Shown: in pieces, positions 1 through 8,442 of the stretch
Numbering within the stretch: the stretch's first letter is position 1
How the letters are laid out: every line of letters begins with the position of its first letter
DNA from: Massilia niastensis DSM 21313
Lineage (GTDB): Bacteria > Pseudomonadota > Gammaproteobacteria > Burkholderiales > Burkholderiaceae_D
NCBI RefSeq assembly: GCF_000382345.1
Contig: NZ_KB908076.1
Location: forward strand, 1-64,000
Length of the DNA: 64,000 bases
Direction: 5' to 3'
The notes under the pieces: generated by a model
What the model was told of the DNA's origin: nothing
Seen by the model: only the letters and a program-made list of their open reading frames with translations
Databases searched by the model: none
Program-made: the position numbers and the translations under genes

Positions 1-137
1 GCCCTGGCCTGCGCGATCGCTTCGACGACCCGGTCCAGGCCGACGGCCGGACGCAGGGCCTGCAGCACCTGTGCCCGCTGGGGCCGGGTCAGCCCCGGCA
101 ACCGTTTCAGCCACCTCTTGAAACTCGGCGCTTTCAT
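1..137 (-). CDS. IS1595-like transposase, N-terminal fragment (runs off the window)
   Basis: The minus strand reads an ATG at 137 preceded by GGAGG and continues without a stop to the window edge (45 codons). The start MKAPSFKRWLKRLP followed by LTRPQRAQVLQAL resembles the N-terminal zinc-ribbon/HTH lead of IS1595-family transposases, which find IS ends and insert by a DDE-type mechanism. The catalytic part lies outside the window, so whether the gene is intact cannot be told. Family call is from recognition of the N-terminus only; a different small DNA-binding protein is possible. Confidence 0.45.
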   Translation of the reverse strand, partial: MKAPSFKRWLKRLPGLTRPQRAQVLQALRPAVGLDRVVEAIAQAR

Positions 138-271
138 CCTGCCTCCGCCCTCGATGCGATAGGCGTTGGACCAGGCAAAAGCTCAACAGTTCATAGCGGA
201 CCCACAGGATACGGTGACAGCGCCTTTCTTTTTGCCTTGTCGCTTTTGCATATTGACGCGACCGCTCCCGG

Positions 272-337
272 CATAAGCGAGATGCAGCGATGGTGAGGCG
301 TTTAGCAGTGCTTCCCAGCACGCTAAACAGATATCAT
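272..337 (+). promoter_or_regulatory. Shared promoter/operator module, copy A (upstream of tctC-like gene)
   Basis: CATAAG (272-277), 22 bp, GTTTaGCAGT (300-309), then TATCAT (332-337). The same blocks with identical spacing occur at 13730-13795, and with one extra base in the last spacer at 6275-6341. It lies about 120 bp before the TctC-like start at 456. Outside this module the gap 138-455 holds no gene I can support. Confidence 0.7.
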
Positions 338-455
338 GAATTTCATAGGCTGCAGGTAGACGACCGGTTTCAACAGAGTCCAGGTACCGGCACGCGGAGA
401 CGGGGAAAAGTCGATCAAAGAACTTTTCCTAAATACAAAATCAGGAGACAAACAG

Positions 456-1487
456 ATGGCTACTCTACGTAAAGCAGTATTGTCTGGTTTCACGCTCGCG
501 GCGGCGATGTCGTTTGCCGGCCCGGCCTTTGGCCAGGCGTCGGTCGAGAATTTCTATCGCGGCAAGACCGTCAACCTTCTGGTCAGCGCCGACGCCGGCA
601 CGCCGAGCGACACCGTGGCGCGCCAGTTCGCGGGCTTCTTCGCCAAGAACATTCCGGGCCAGCCGAAGGTGGTGGTGCTGAACGTGGTCGGGGCCGGCGG
701 CATGGTGGCGGCAAACTCGCTCCAGACCCGCCAGCCGGCCGACGGCACGGCGATCGGGCTGCTCCAGCGCAACAACCTCTACATCCCCCTGCTCGATCCG
801 CGCCAGTCCAACTTCGACCCGCGCAAGGTCAAGTGGATCGGCAGTATCGACAAGGTCAGCTACAGCATGGTCGCGATGACCCGCTCCGGCGTGACGACGG
901 CGGATGACCTGTTCAAGAAAAAATTTACCATCGGCGCGACCGGTTTCTCCAACGAAAACCGGATGCTGCCGGCGCTGCTCAACGAGCGCATCGGCACCAA
1001 GATGAACATCGTTCCAGGCTATACGGGACGCGGCGAAGTCTACCTGGCGATGCAGCGCGGCGAAGTCGACGGCTGGGCCTCGACCATCGACGGGCTGAAG
1101 GTGGGCGAGCCGGCCAAGATGATCACCGACGGCAAGATGAAAGTCCTGCTGCACGTGGGCTGGAAGAGTCATCCGGACTTCCCGCAGGTTCCGAACCTGA
1201 GCAACTATGTCACCAAGCCGGAAGACAAGGCCTTGTTCGACTTCATCCTCCTGCCGTTCGAGGCGGGACGGCCGATCGCGGTGCCGCAGAACGTGCCGCA
1301 AGACCGTCTCGAGGCGCTGCGCGCCGCCTTCGCCAAGACCATCGCCGATCCCGCCTTCATCGCCTCGATGAAGTCGCAGGGCTATCCGGTCGATCCGATC
1401 GACGGGGGCGCGATCGAACAGATCGTGACCCAGCTCTATGCCGCGCCCAAGTCGGTCATCGAGAGCGCGCGCAAGCTGCAACGCTAG
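456..1487 (+). CDS. Tripartite tricarboxylate transporter substrate-binding protein (TctC/BUG family)
   Basis: Periplasmic solute receptor of a TTT importer; it would deliver an organic acid to the TctA-TctB membrane protein encoded at 2494. The 343-residue length fits the family. An N-terminal signal peptide with an A-F-G-Q cleavage region is visible (about residues 1-26), followed by a BUG-type start (FYRGKTVNLLVSADAG) and the G-A-G-G-M loop near residue 85. AGGAGA lies 8 bases before the ATG. It is the first gene of the run 456-4545, behind promoter module A. Ligand unknown; the gene context favours an aromatic or tricarboxylic acid. Confidence 0.9.
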   Translation: MATLRKAVLSGFTLAAAMSFAGPAFGQASVENFYRGKTVNLLVSADAGTPSDTVARQFAGFFAKNIPGQPKVVVLNVVGAGGMVAANSLQTRQPADGTAIGLLQRNNLYIPLLDPRQSNFDPRKVKWIGSIDKVSYSMVAMTRSGVTTADDLFKKKFTIGATGFSNENRMLPALLNERIGTKMNIVPGYTGRGEVYLAMQRGEVDGWASTIDGLKVGEPAKMITDGKMKVLLHVGWKSHPDFPQVPNLSNYVTKPEDKALFDFILLPFEAGRPIAVPQNVPQDRLEALRAAFAKTIADPAFIASMKSQGYPVDPIDGGAIEQIVTQLYAAPKSVIESARKLQR

Positions 1488-1626
1488 TCTTCAACGACAG
1501 GCGGGACGGCGCGAGGGGCGGCCCGATGGGCCCGTCCCCGCGCATCTCCAGCCGTTTCCGATTCCACGATAACTGTCATGCGGCCGACGCAGGCGCATGA
1601 CCGCACATCCTAGAGGCTCGACCACC

Positions 1627-2481
1627 ATGAATCCAGAAATCATCGACATCCACCCGCACATCATTTCGACGGACACCGACCGTTACCCGATTGCGCCGCA
1701 GAGCGGGCACCGCTCCAACTGGTCCGCCACGCGCCCGGTCGACTTCGAGCAGCTCGTCGCCGAGATGGACGCGGCCGGCGTTGCCAAGGCCGCCATCGTG
1801 CATTCGTCCACCACCTACGGCCACAACAACGGCTACGTCGCCGACAGCGTGGCGCAGCAGCCGAAGCGCTTCACCGGGGTATATTCCTTCGACCTGCTGG
1901 CGCCCGACGCGCTGCAGACCTTCGATTACTGGCTGGCGCGCGGCATGGGCGGGATCCGGCTGTTCACCGGCGGTGCGACGCACCAGACCGATGGCCGCTG
2001 GCTGGTCAACCCGGCCACCTTCCCGATCTGGGAGCGCTGCTCCGAGCTCGGGATGACCATCGTGATCCAGACCACCCCGGCCGGCCTGGGCATGGTGGCG
2101 GAACTCGCCGAGCGCTTCCCCAAAGTCAGGATCGCGCTGGACCACTGCGGACGTCCGGTGCTCGAGGACGGCCCTCCGTACGCCGCCTGCTCGCAGCTGT
2201 TCAGCCTGGCGAAATTCAGGAACGTCTACCTCAAGATCACGCCCAAGACCTTCGAGCTGGCGCAGGCGGCGCCGGGCGGCGCCGAGCCCTTCTTCGCCCA
2301 GCTGGTCAAGGTGTTCGGCGCCGATCACCTGGCCTTCGGCTCGAACTTCCCCGCCTCCGCCGGGCCGCTGAAGAAGCTGATCGAGCAGGGGAACGAATGC
2401 TTCGCAGCGCTGGGCGAGGACGAGCGCGCCTGGATCTGGGGCCGTACGGCGAAAGTCCTCTATCCGGCGCTGGCCGATTAA
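1627..2481 (+). CDS. Amidohydrolase of the LigI-like (COG3618) family, paralogue 1
   Basis: TIM-barrel metal-dependent hydrolase related to 2-pyrone-4,6-dicarboxylate lactonase. Seen: an HxH metal motif at the start (DIHPHI, residues 6-11), IRLFTGG on a central strand, LDHCGRP (third His) near residue 175, and GSNFP near residue 240. In LigI the last motif carries the catalytic Asp (TDWP); here it is Asn. Length 284 residues. The start ATG 1627 was preferred to 1597 because the protein then begins like its paralogue at 8443. It sits 13 bp before the TctAB gene, so transport and hydrolysis are probably co-expressed. The substrate is not known. Confidence 0.8.
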   Translation: MNPEIIDIHPHIISTDTDRYPIAPQSGHRSNWSATRPVDFEQLVAEMDAAGVAKAAIVHSSTTYGHNNGYVADSVAQQPKRFTGVYSFDLLAPDALQTFDYWLARGMGGIRLFTGGATHQTDGRWLVNPATFPIWERCSELGMTIVIQTTPAGLGMVAELAERFPKVRIALDHCGRPVLEDGPPYAACSQLFSLAKFRNVYLKITPKTFELAQAAPGGAEPFFAQLVKVFGADHLAFGSNFPASAGPLKKLIEQGNECFAALGEDERAWIWGRTAKVLYPALAD

Positions 2482-2493
2482 CCGGAAACCATC

Positions 2494-4545
2494 ATGGATT
2501 TTCTCTTCGACCCAACAACGATATCGGCAGCCGGCCAAGCGCTGACGATCATCCTGTCACCCGACCGCCTGGTCTTTCTCGTCCTGGGCGTGCTGGTCGG
2601 GCTGGCGCTCGGGCTGGTGCCCGGGATCGGCGGGCTGACCGGCTTCGCACTGCTGGTGCCGTTCACCTACACGATGGACCCCTACGCGGCATTCGGGATG
2701 CTGCTCGGCATGCACTCGGTGATCGCCACCTCGGACACCATCACCTCGGTGCTGTTCGGCGTACCCGGACATAGCTCGCAGGCGACGGTGCTCGACGGCC
2801 TGCCGATGACCAAGCGCGGCGAAGGTTCGCGCGCCCTGAGTGCGGCCTACATGTCCTCGCTGCTCGGGGGCCTGATCGGGGCGGCCATCCTGGCGATCTC
2901 CCTGCCACTGATCCGCCCGGTGGTCCTGGCCATCGCCACGCCCGAAATGCTGGGCCTGACGATCTTCGGGATCGCGATGGTGGCTTCGCTGTCGGGCAAG
3001 GCGCCGCTGAAGGGCATCGTCGCCGCCTGCTTCGGCATCCTGATCGGCATGATCGGCACCAACACCCAGACCGGGCAAATGCGCTGGACCGGCGACCTGC
3101 TCTACCTGGAAGAAGGCATTCCGCTCACCGTGATCATCCTCGGCATCTTCGCGCTGCCCGAATTGTGCGAACTCGCGATCCAGCGCACCTCGGTCTCGCT
3201 CAACGCACCGGTCAAGATCCACACCGGGATGATGCAGGGCGTCAAGGACTGCGTACGCAACTGGTTCCTGGTGGCGCGTTGCAGCAGCATGGGTTCCTTC
3301 CTCGGCATGATTCCGGGTATCAGCGGCGCGGTGACGGACTGGATCGTGTATGGCCATGCGATGCAGACCGAGAAAGGCGCCAAGGAGACCTTCACCAAGG
3401 GCGACGTCCGCGGCGTGATCGCCCCGGAATCGGCGAACAATGCGCGCGAGGGCGGCATGCTGGTCCCGATGCTGGCCTTCGGCGTGCCCGGCGGCGCGGT
3501 GCAGGCGATCCTGCTCGGCGCGATGATGGTGCATGGCTTCGTTCCCGGTCCCGAGATCCTGACCAAGCACCTGGACCTGGCCTATTCCATGGTCTGGTCG
3601 ATCGCGATTGCGAACATCTTCGGGGCGGGCCTGTGCTTTGCGCTCAGCGGCCAGTTCGCCAAGATCGCGACCTTGCGCTACACGCTGATCCTGCCGGTCA
3701 TCGTGCCGATCGTCTTCATCGGCGCCTACGAAGGCTCGCATAGCTGGGGCGACCTGTTCCTGCTGCTGATCGCCGGCCTGGTCGGCTGGACCATGAAGCG
3801 CCTGCAATGGGCACGTCCGCCGCTGGTCCTCGGCCTGGTGCTGGGCCCGCTGATCGAACGCTACATGTCGATCTCCTTCATGCGCTACGACACCGAGTGG
3901 CTGGCGCGTCCGGGCGTGGTGGTCCTGCTGGTCCTCTCGGCCCTGGTCTTCTTCAGCCCGATGCTCAAGCTGATCCGCAAGGACCGCCCGGTGCGCCTGC
4001 CGCGCCTGCGCCCTGGCCGTGCGATCGCCTTCAAGCTCGAGGATCTCAGCTACGTCTTCTTCATCGGCATCGCGGTGTACGCCTTCGCCAGTGCCCAGGA
4101 CTGGCTGTTCATGGCCAAGATCGGACCGACCGTGGTCGCCAGCGTCCTCGTCATCGCCGGCACCCTGAGTTTCGTCTACAAGGTGTTCGTCACTCCGGCA
4201 CAGGTCGGGATGGCCCAGGGCGGCGGCGGGATCCACATGGATACGCCGAACGATGACGGGGAAGCCCTGCCGAACAGGGAGGTCCTGCGCCGGGCGGCAG
4301 GCTTCTTCGGCTGGTTCCTGGCCTTCCTCGCCTGCACCGCCGTGATCGGCCTGATCCCGACGATTCCGGTGTTCATGGTGGCCTTCATGCGCATCGAGGG
4401 ACGCGAGTCCTGGAAGCTCAGCGTGATCCTGGCGGTATGCGTGACCCTGTTCGTCTACGCGGTCTTCGACCAGCTGATCCATGTCACCTGGCCGACCAAC
4501 CTGCTGGGCGACTGGATCGCCGCGCAGACGGCAGGGGGCGTGTGA
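2494..4545 (+). CDS. TctA-TctB fusion, membrane component of a tripartite tricarboxylate transporter
   Basis: The 683-residue integral membrane protein combines a TctA part (about residues 20-510, with the Gly-rich LVPGIGG loop and about 10-12 hydrophobic segments) with a C-terminal TctB-like part of about four segments (about residues 530-680). TctA and TctB are often separate genes of about 500 and 150 residues; here they form one frame. Secondary importer energised by ion gradients, using the TctC protein at 456 as receptor. It follows the amidohydrolase by 12 bp and ends just before a hairpin. Confidence 0.88.
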   Translation: MDFLFDPTTISAAGQALTIILSPDRLVFLVLGVLVGLALGLVPGIGGLTGFALLVPFTYTMDPYAAFGMLLGMHSVIATSDTITSVLFGVPGHSSQATVLDGLPMTKRGEGSRALSAAYMSSLLGGLIGAAILAISLPLIRPVVLAIATPEMLGLTIFGIAMVASLSGKAPLKGIVAACFGILIGMIGTNTQTGQMRWTGDLLYLEEGIPLTVIILGIFALPELCELAIQRTSVSLNAPVKIHTGMMQGVKDCVRNWFLVARCSSMGSFLGMIPGISGAVTDWIVYGHAMQTEKGAKETFTKGDVRGVIAPESANNAREGGMLVPMLAFGVPGGAVQAILLGAMMVHGFVPGPEILTKHLDLAYSMVWSIAIANIFGAGLCFALSGQFAKIATLRYTLILPVIVPIVFIGAYEGSHSWGDLFLLLIAGLVGWTMKRLQWARPPLVLGLVLGPLIERYMSISFMRYDTEWLARPGVVVLLVLSALVFFSPMLKLIRKDRPVRLPRLRPGRAIAFKLEDLSYVFFIGIAVYAFASAQDWLFMAKIGPTVVASVLVIAGTLSFVYKVFVTPAQVGMAQGGGGIHMDTPNDDGEALPNREVLRRAAGFFGWFLAFLACTAVIGLIPTIPVFMVAFMRIEGRESWKLSVILAVCVTLFVYAVFDQLIHVTWPTNLLGDWIAAQTAGGV

Positions 4546-4561
4546 CGCAGGTGTAGCTTCC

Positions 4562-4590
4562 CGCGCTGCGCCGCAGGGCGCAGCGCGTTT
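4562..4590 (+). terminator. Hairpin after the transporter gene
   Basis: Perfect 11-bp stem CGCGCTGCGCC / GGCGCAGCGCG with a 4-base loop followed by TTT. The T tract is short, so it may only attenuate transcription into 4627. Confidence 0.5.
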
Positions 4591-4626
4591 CGTGCTTCGG
4601 CATCGTTTTTACTGGAAGGAGTTCAC

Positions 4627-5157
4627 ATGACGCAAGATCGACTCGGGCGCATCGACCCGGAGCTGGCCAGCGAGGAACAGAAGAAGGTCATCGCGCGGCT
4701 GGGCGAAGGACGGGGGCGCATCCCGACACCCTTCAACATCTGGCTGCACAATCCGCAGCTGGCCGCGGGGATGGAAATCATCGGCACCCATATCGACAAG
4801 TCGCCGGTGCTGAGCGAGGCGGAAACCGAGGTGGCGATCCTCTCGACGGCGGTGTTCTGGAACGCGCCCTATGTGATTGCCAACCATCGCCGCCACGCGC
4901 TCAAGTCGGGGCTGTCCGAAGAGGTGGTCGGCGCCATCCTCGACAGGCGGCGCCCGGAAGCAGTCGGCGAGCGCCTCGGCGCGGTGTGCGACGCGGTCGG
5001 CGACATCCTCGCAGGCGGCATGGTCGACGACCGACGCTTCGCCCGCTACGAGGCCGAACTGGGCCGCGCAGTGATCGCCGAGCTGCTGGTCACCATCGGC
5101 TATTTCACCTCGGTGTCGCTCGCCATGAGCCTGCACGCGCTCGAACCCAAGCGCTGA
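4627..5157 (+). CDS. Carboxymuconolactone decarboxylase (CMD) family protein without CxxC
   Basis: All-alpha CMD/AhpD-fold protein of 176 residues. Fold signatures are visible around E-V-A-I-L (about residue 62) and N-H-R-R-H-A (about residue 85). The redox CxxC of AhpD is absent (the segment reads WNAPYVIANH), so a peroxidase role is unlikely and a decarboxylase- or lactone-handling role is more plausible. GGAAGGAG precedes the ATG. It sits between the importer and a Tat-exported binding protein, 14 bp from the latter, in the island's first operon. Substrate unknown. Confidence 0.78.
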   Translation: MTQDRLGRIDPELASEEQKKVIARLGEGRGRIPTPFNIWLHNPQLAAGMEIIGTHIDKSPVLSEAETEVAILSTAVFWNAPYVIANHRRHALKSGLSEEVVGAILDRRRPEAVGERLGAVCDAVGDILAGGMVDDRRFARYEAELGRAVIAELLVTIGYFTSVSLAMSLHALEPKR

Positions 5158-5171
5158 GCGAGGAGAATCCG

Positions 5172-6188
5172 ATGACACAGACCTTGAACCGCCGCAGCTT
5201 CCTGCGCGGCGCCGGGCTGCTCGGCCTGGGCCTGGCCACGGGCGGACTGTTTGCGCCGCATGTCGCACGGGCCGGCGCAACCCAGATCAGGATCGTCAGC
5301 AACCCGGGACTGGAAAACGCGACCCTGAACGCGCTGATGGAACAGCAGGGCTATTTCAGGCGCTTCGGCGCCGATGCCGTGATCATCCAGGCGCGCGGCG
5401 CCGCCGGCCCCTTCGACGCCATCGCCGCCGGCGAGGCGGATATCTGCATGGTGTCGGGCTACAACATGGTGCTGTCGCGGATCGAGCAGGGCGCCAAAGT
5501 CAGGATCGTCGGCGCCGGCATGAAGAAGTGCGCGCTGACGGTGTTCGCCAGGCCGGAGGGGATCCGGACGCTCGCCGACCTGAAGGGCAGGACGGTGGCG
5601 GTCGGCCCGGAGCGGGGCCTGCTGCACGGGCTGATGCTGCAGCTGCTGCAGGAAAAGGGCATCGACGCCTCGCAGGTGAACTTCGTCGACAAGGGCGACA
5701 ACGACCAGTGCTACCGCGCGGTCGCCAAGGGCGAGACCGATGCCTGCGTCTCGAGCATCTCGCACCTCAACGACCAGGACGGGCTGGTCGTGGTCAAGGA
5801 GGGCAATATGTGGGAGGCGCTGCCGCGCTGTACCTTCCAGACCGCCTATGCCTCCGATCTCGCGATCAGGGACAGGCATGAAGGAATGGTGGCGGTGATG
5901 GCCGCTTACGGGGCGCTCTACGATTTCCTGATGTCGCCGGCCTCGCACGAGGCCGTGTTCGAGGCGCGCAAGCGGGTCCAGAAGGAATTCGACGCCGCCT
6001 CGGCGCGTGCGATCCGGGATTTCACCCGCCAGCAAAGGCCGTATTCCAGGAACCTGTCGCTGACCGAAGGCGACATCGCCTACCTGCAGCAGATGCACAT
6101 CGGCCTGGGCAACCTGAAGCAGAAGCAGCCCTTCCCTGCGGTGGCCGACATGTCGGCGGCGCGGGCCGCGGCCAGGCTGCTAGGCTGA
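5172..6188 (+). CDS. Tat-exported NMT1/TauA-like ABC-type substrate-binding protein
   Basis: Type 2 periplasmic binding protein, 338 residues. The N-terminus has a twin-arginine motif (NRRSFLRG) and a hydrophobic stretch ending near ARAG (about residue 36). The IRTLADLKGRTVAVG segment (about residue 135) is typical of NMT1/SsuA-like proteins. AGGAGA lies 5 bases before the ATG. No ABC permease or ATPase gene is nearby, so it is either an orphan receptor, a partner of the TTT system, or served by an ABC transporter elsewhere. A strong terminator follows. Confidence 0.82.
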   Translation: MTQTLNRRSFLRGAGLLGLGLATGGLFAPHVARAGATQIRIVSNPGLENATLNALMEQQGYFRRFGADAVIIQARGAAGPFDAIAAGEADICMVSGYNMVLSRIEQGAKVRIVGAGMKKCALTVFARPEGIRTLADLKGRTVAVGPERGLLHGLMLQLLQEKGIDASQVNFVDKGDNDQCYRAVAKGETDACVSSISHLNDQDGLVVVKEGNMWEALPRCTFQTAYASDLAIRDRHEGMVAVMAAYGALYDFLMSPASHEAVFEARKRVQKEFDAASARAIRDFTRQQRPYSRNLSLTEGDIAYLQQMHIGLGNLKQKQPFPAVADMSAARAAARLLG

Positions 6189-6216
6189 GCCAGGAGCGGG
6201 AACCCCTGTTCGCGAA

Positions 6217-6248
6217 AGCGCCGGCGCTGGTAAGCCGGCGCTTTTTTT
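6217..6248 (+). terminator. Rho-independent terminator of the first island operon
   Basis: Stem AGCGCCGGC (6217-6225) / GCCGGCGCT (6234-6242) directly followed by a T run. It separates the 4627-6188 genes from promoter module B. Confidence 0.85.
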
Positions 6249-6274
6249 CTTTTCCGGTATTCAAGCATTCCGGT

Positions 6275-6341
6275 CATAAGCAGGCAGCAGGGGAGGTGCC
6301 ATGTTTTGCAGTACCTTCCAGCGGAGGGGGCGACCTATCAT
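6275..6341 (+). promoter_or_regulatory. Shared promoter/operator module, copy B (upstream of Pht5-like gene 1)
   Basis: CATAAG (6275-6280), 22 bp, GTTTtGCAGTA from 6303, TATCAT (6336-6341). It also shares GATAA placed 15 bp after TATCAT with copy C. It lies directly after a terminator and 37 bp before the GTG at 6379, so it must contain the promoter of the 6379-11731 operon. Confidence 0.75.
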
Positions 6342-6378
6342 AGCTTCGTAGTTTCCGATAAAGACAAGGAGATCCAAC

Positions 6379-7347
6379 GTGCAGAAAGTCAAACTCAAAA
6401 TCGCCATCGCCGAGCATGCGCACACCGCAGCCATCCGCAATGGTTCCATCCCGATCGAAGGCGTGGATGCCGAATTCGTCACGGTCAAGCCGCAGATCGG
6501 CGCCTTCCGCCGCATGGTGCGCGACGTCGAGTTCGACGTCTGCGAACTGGCCCCGACCACCTACATCATCGCCCGCGCCCATGGCGCCCCCTTCGTGGCC
6601 CTGCCGATCTTCGTGGTGCGCCGCTTCCACCACGGCGGGCTGCTGGTGAACCCGGCGTCCGGCGTCAAGACCCCGAAGGACCTGGAAGGCAAGAAGGTCG
6701 GCGTGCGCGCCTACTCGGTCACCACCGGCGTGTGGAACCGCCAGGTGCTGATCGATGAATTCGGCGTCGATGCGTCCAAGGTCACCTGGGTGGTCGACGA
6801 CGAGGAACACGTCACCCAGCTCAAGCTCCCGGCCAACGTCGTCCACGCGCCGGAAGGCAGCTCGCTGGCCGACATGATGGCCAAGGGCGAGCTGGCGGCC
6901 GGTCTCGAGGCGGCGGCCGGCATCGGCCGTACCGGCAATCCGACCAGCGGCTGGCAGGAAGTCGAGGCCGACTATCCGGACCTGCTCCCGAACGCGACCC
7001 AGCTGGAAGCCGACTACTACGCCCGCACCGGTGTCTATCCGATGCACGGCACCATCGTGGTCAAGGATTCGGTGCTGGCCGAGCACCCGTGGGTGGCCAA
7101 GTCGATCTACGACGCCTTCGATCGCGCCAAGAAGGAATGGCTGGCAAAGCTGGATGCCGGCGAAGCCAATAGCGCCGCCGACAAGAAGTACCGCAAGCTG
7201 CGCGAGATCGTCGGCCCCGATCCGCTGCCCTACGGCCTGCAGGAAAACCTGAAGACCATCGAGGCGCTGGAAGCCACCGCGTTCAAGCAGGGCCTGACGC
7301 CGCGCCGCATGTCGATCTACGAACTGTTCGTCGATCCCCAGCGCTGA
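6379..7347 (+). CDS. 4,5-dihydroxyphthalate decarboxylase-like (Pht5 family) protein 1
   Basis: 322-residue protein of the Pht5-like family, which has a periplasmic-binding-protein-like fold. No signal peptide is visible (MQKVKLKIAIAEH at the start), which points to a cytoplasmic enzyme rather than a transport receptor. The segment KDLEGKKVGVRAYSVTTGVW (about residues 101-120) and the ending PRRMSIYELFVDPQ match its relative at 13857. The start is GTG with AAGGAG 7 bases upstream. Pht5 itself decarboxylates 4,5-dihydroxyphthalate to protocatechuate; the substrate here is not proven. First gene of a six-gene operon. Confidence 0.8.
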   Translation: MQKVKLKIAIAEHAHTAAIRNGSIPIEGVDAEFVTVKPQIGAFRRMVRDVEFDVCELAPTTYIIARAHGAPFVALPIFVVRRFHHGGLLVNPASGVKTPKDLEGKKVGVRAYSVTTGVWNRQVLIDEFGVDASKVTWVVDDEEHVTQLKLPANVVHAPEGSSLADMMAKGELAAGLEAAAGIGRTGNPTSGWQEVEADYPDLLPNATQLEADYYARTGVYPMHGTIVVKDSVLAEHPWVAKSIYDAFDRAKKEWLAKLDAGEANSAADKKYRKLREIVGPDPLPYGLQENLKTIEALEATAFKQGLTPRRMSIYELFVDPQR

Positions 7348-7364
7348 TTCCAAAGGAAAGCACC

Positions 7365-8390
7365 ATGATCATTGATTGCCACGGTCACTTCACGACCGTC
7401 CCGACGTCCTTCCGCAACTGGCGCGCCAAGCAGGTCGAGTCCGCGAACGACCCGGCCAACGCGCCGGCGCTGTCCGGCGCCCATGTGTCCGACGACCAGA
7501 TCCGCGACGCGATCGAGAACGGCCAGCTCAAGCTGCAGCAGGAACGCGGCAGCGACCTGACCCTGTTCTCGCCGATCGCCGGCCTGATGAGCCACCACCT
7601 GGGCAACGAGCGCACCAGCCTGGAATGGGCCACGATCTCGAACGACCTGGTCCACCGCGTGACCGAGATGTACCCGGATAACTTCGCACCGGTCGGCATG
7701 CTGCCGCAGTCGCCCTCGGCGCCGCCGAAGAACAGCGTGCACGAGCTGCGCCGCATCGTCGAGGAGCTGGGCTTCGTCGGCGTCAACCTGAACCCGGATC
7801 CGAGCGGCGGCTTCTGGACCGGCACGCCGGTGACCGACCGCGAGTGGTATCCGCTGTACGAAGCCCTGGTCGAGCTGGACGTGCCGGCCATGATCCACGT
7901 GGCGGCATCGTGCAATGCCTGCTTCCACGGCACCGGCGCCCACTACCTGAACGCCGACACCTCGGTCTTCATGCAGGTGCTGCAATCGAACCTGTTCAAG
8001 GACTTCCCGACCCTGCGCTTCGTGATCCCGCACGGCGGCGGCGCGGTGCCTTACCACTGGGGCCGCTACCGCGGCATGTCGCTGGAGATGATGGAGCGTC
8101 CGCTGGAGGGCCTGCTGGAGAACGTCTTCTTCGATACCTGCGTGTACCACCAGCCCGGCGTCGAGCTGCTGACCAAGGTGATCCCGGCCGACAACGTGCT
8201 GTTTGGCTCGGAAATGATCGGCGCCGTGCGCGGCCGCGATCCGGACACCGGCGAGTACTTCGACGACACCAAGCGCTACGTCGACGGCATCGCCGCGCTG
8301 AGCGACGAGGACCGCTACAAGATCTACGAGGGCAATGCCCGCCGGGTCTATCCGCGCCTCGATGCACGCCTGAAGGCGCGCGGCAAATAA
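7365..8390 (+). CDS. ligJ: LigJ-like amidohydrolase (4-oxalomesaconate hydratase family)
   Basis: 341 residues, the length of LigJ, which hydrates 4-oxalomesaconate to 4-carboxy-4-hydroxy-2-oxoadipate in protocatechuate 4,5-cleavage. Seen: HxH metal motif (IDCHGHF, residues 3-9), the conserved HGGGAVPYHWGR stretch (about residue 225), and GSEMIGAVRG with a Glu near residue 283 that matches the catalytic Glu position recalled for LigJ. AAAGGAAAG precedes the ATG and the gap to the upstream gene is 17 bp. The family is clear; the exact substrate is inferred, because no protocatechuate dioxygenase lies in the window. Confidence 0.82.
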   Translation: MIIDCHGHFTTVPTSFRNWRAKQVESANDPANAPALSGAHVSDDQIRDAIENGQLKLQQERGSDLTLFSPIAGLMSHHLGNERTSLEWATISNDLVHRVTEMYPDNFAPVGMLPQSPSAPPKNSVHELRRIVEELGFVGVNLNPDPSGGFWTGTPVTDREWYPLYEALVELDVPAMIHVAASCNACFHGTGAHYLNADTSVFMQVLQSNLFKDFPTLRFVIPHGGGAVPYHWGRYRGMSLEMMERPLEGLLENVFFDTCVYHQPGVELLTKVIPADNVLFGSEMIGAVRGRDPDTGEYFDDTKRYVDGIAALSDEDRYKIYEGNARRVYPRLDARLKARGK

Positions 8391-8442
8391 AGTGCATGCG
8401 TGCGCCCGCCGCACGCATCGAAGAGAATCGAGAGAGACATCC

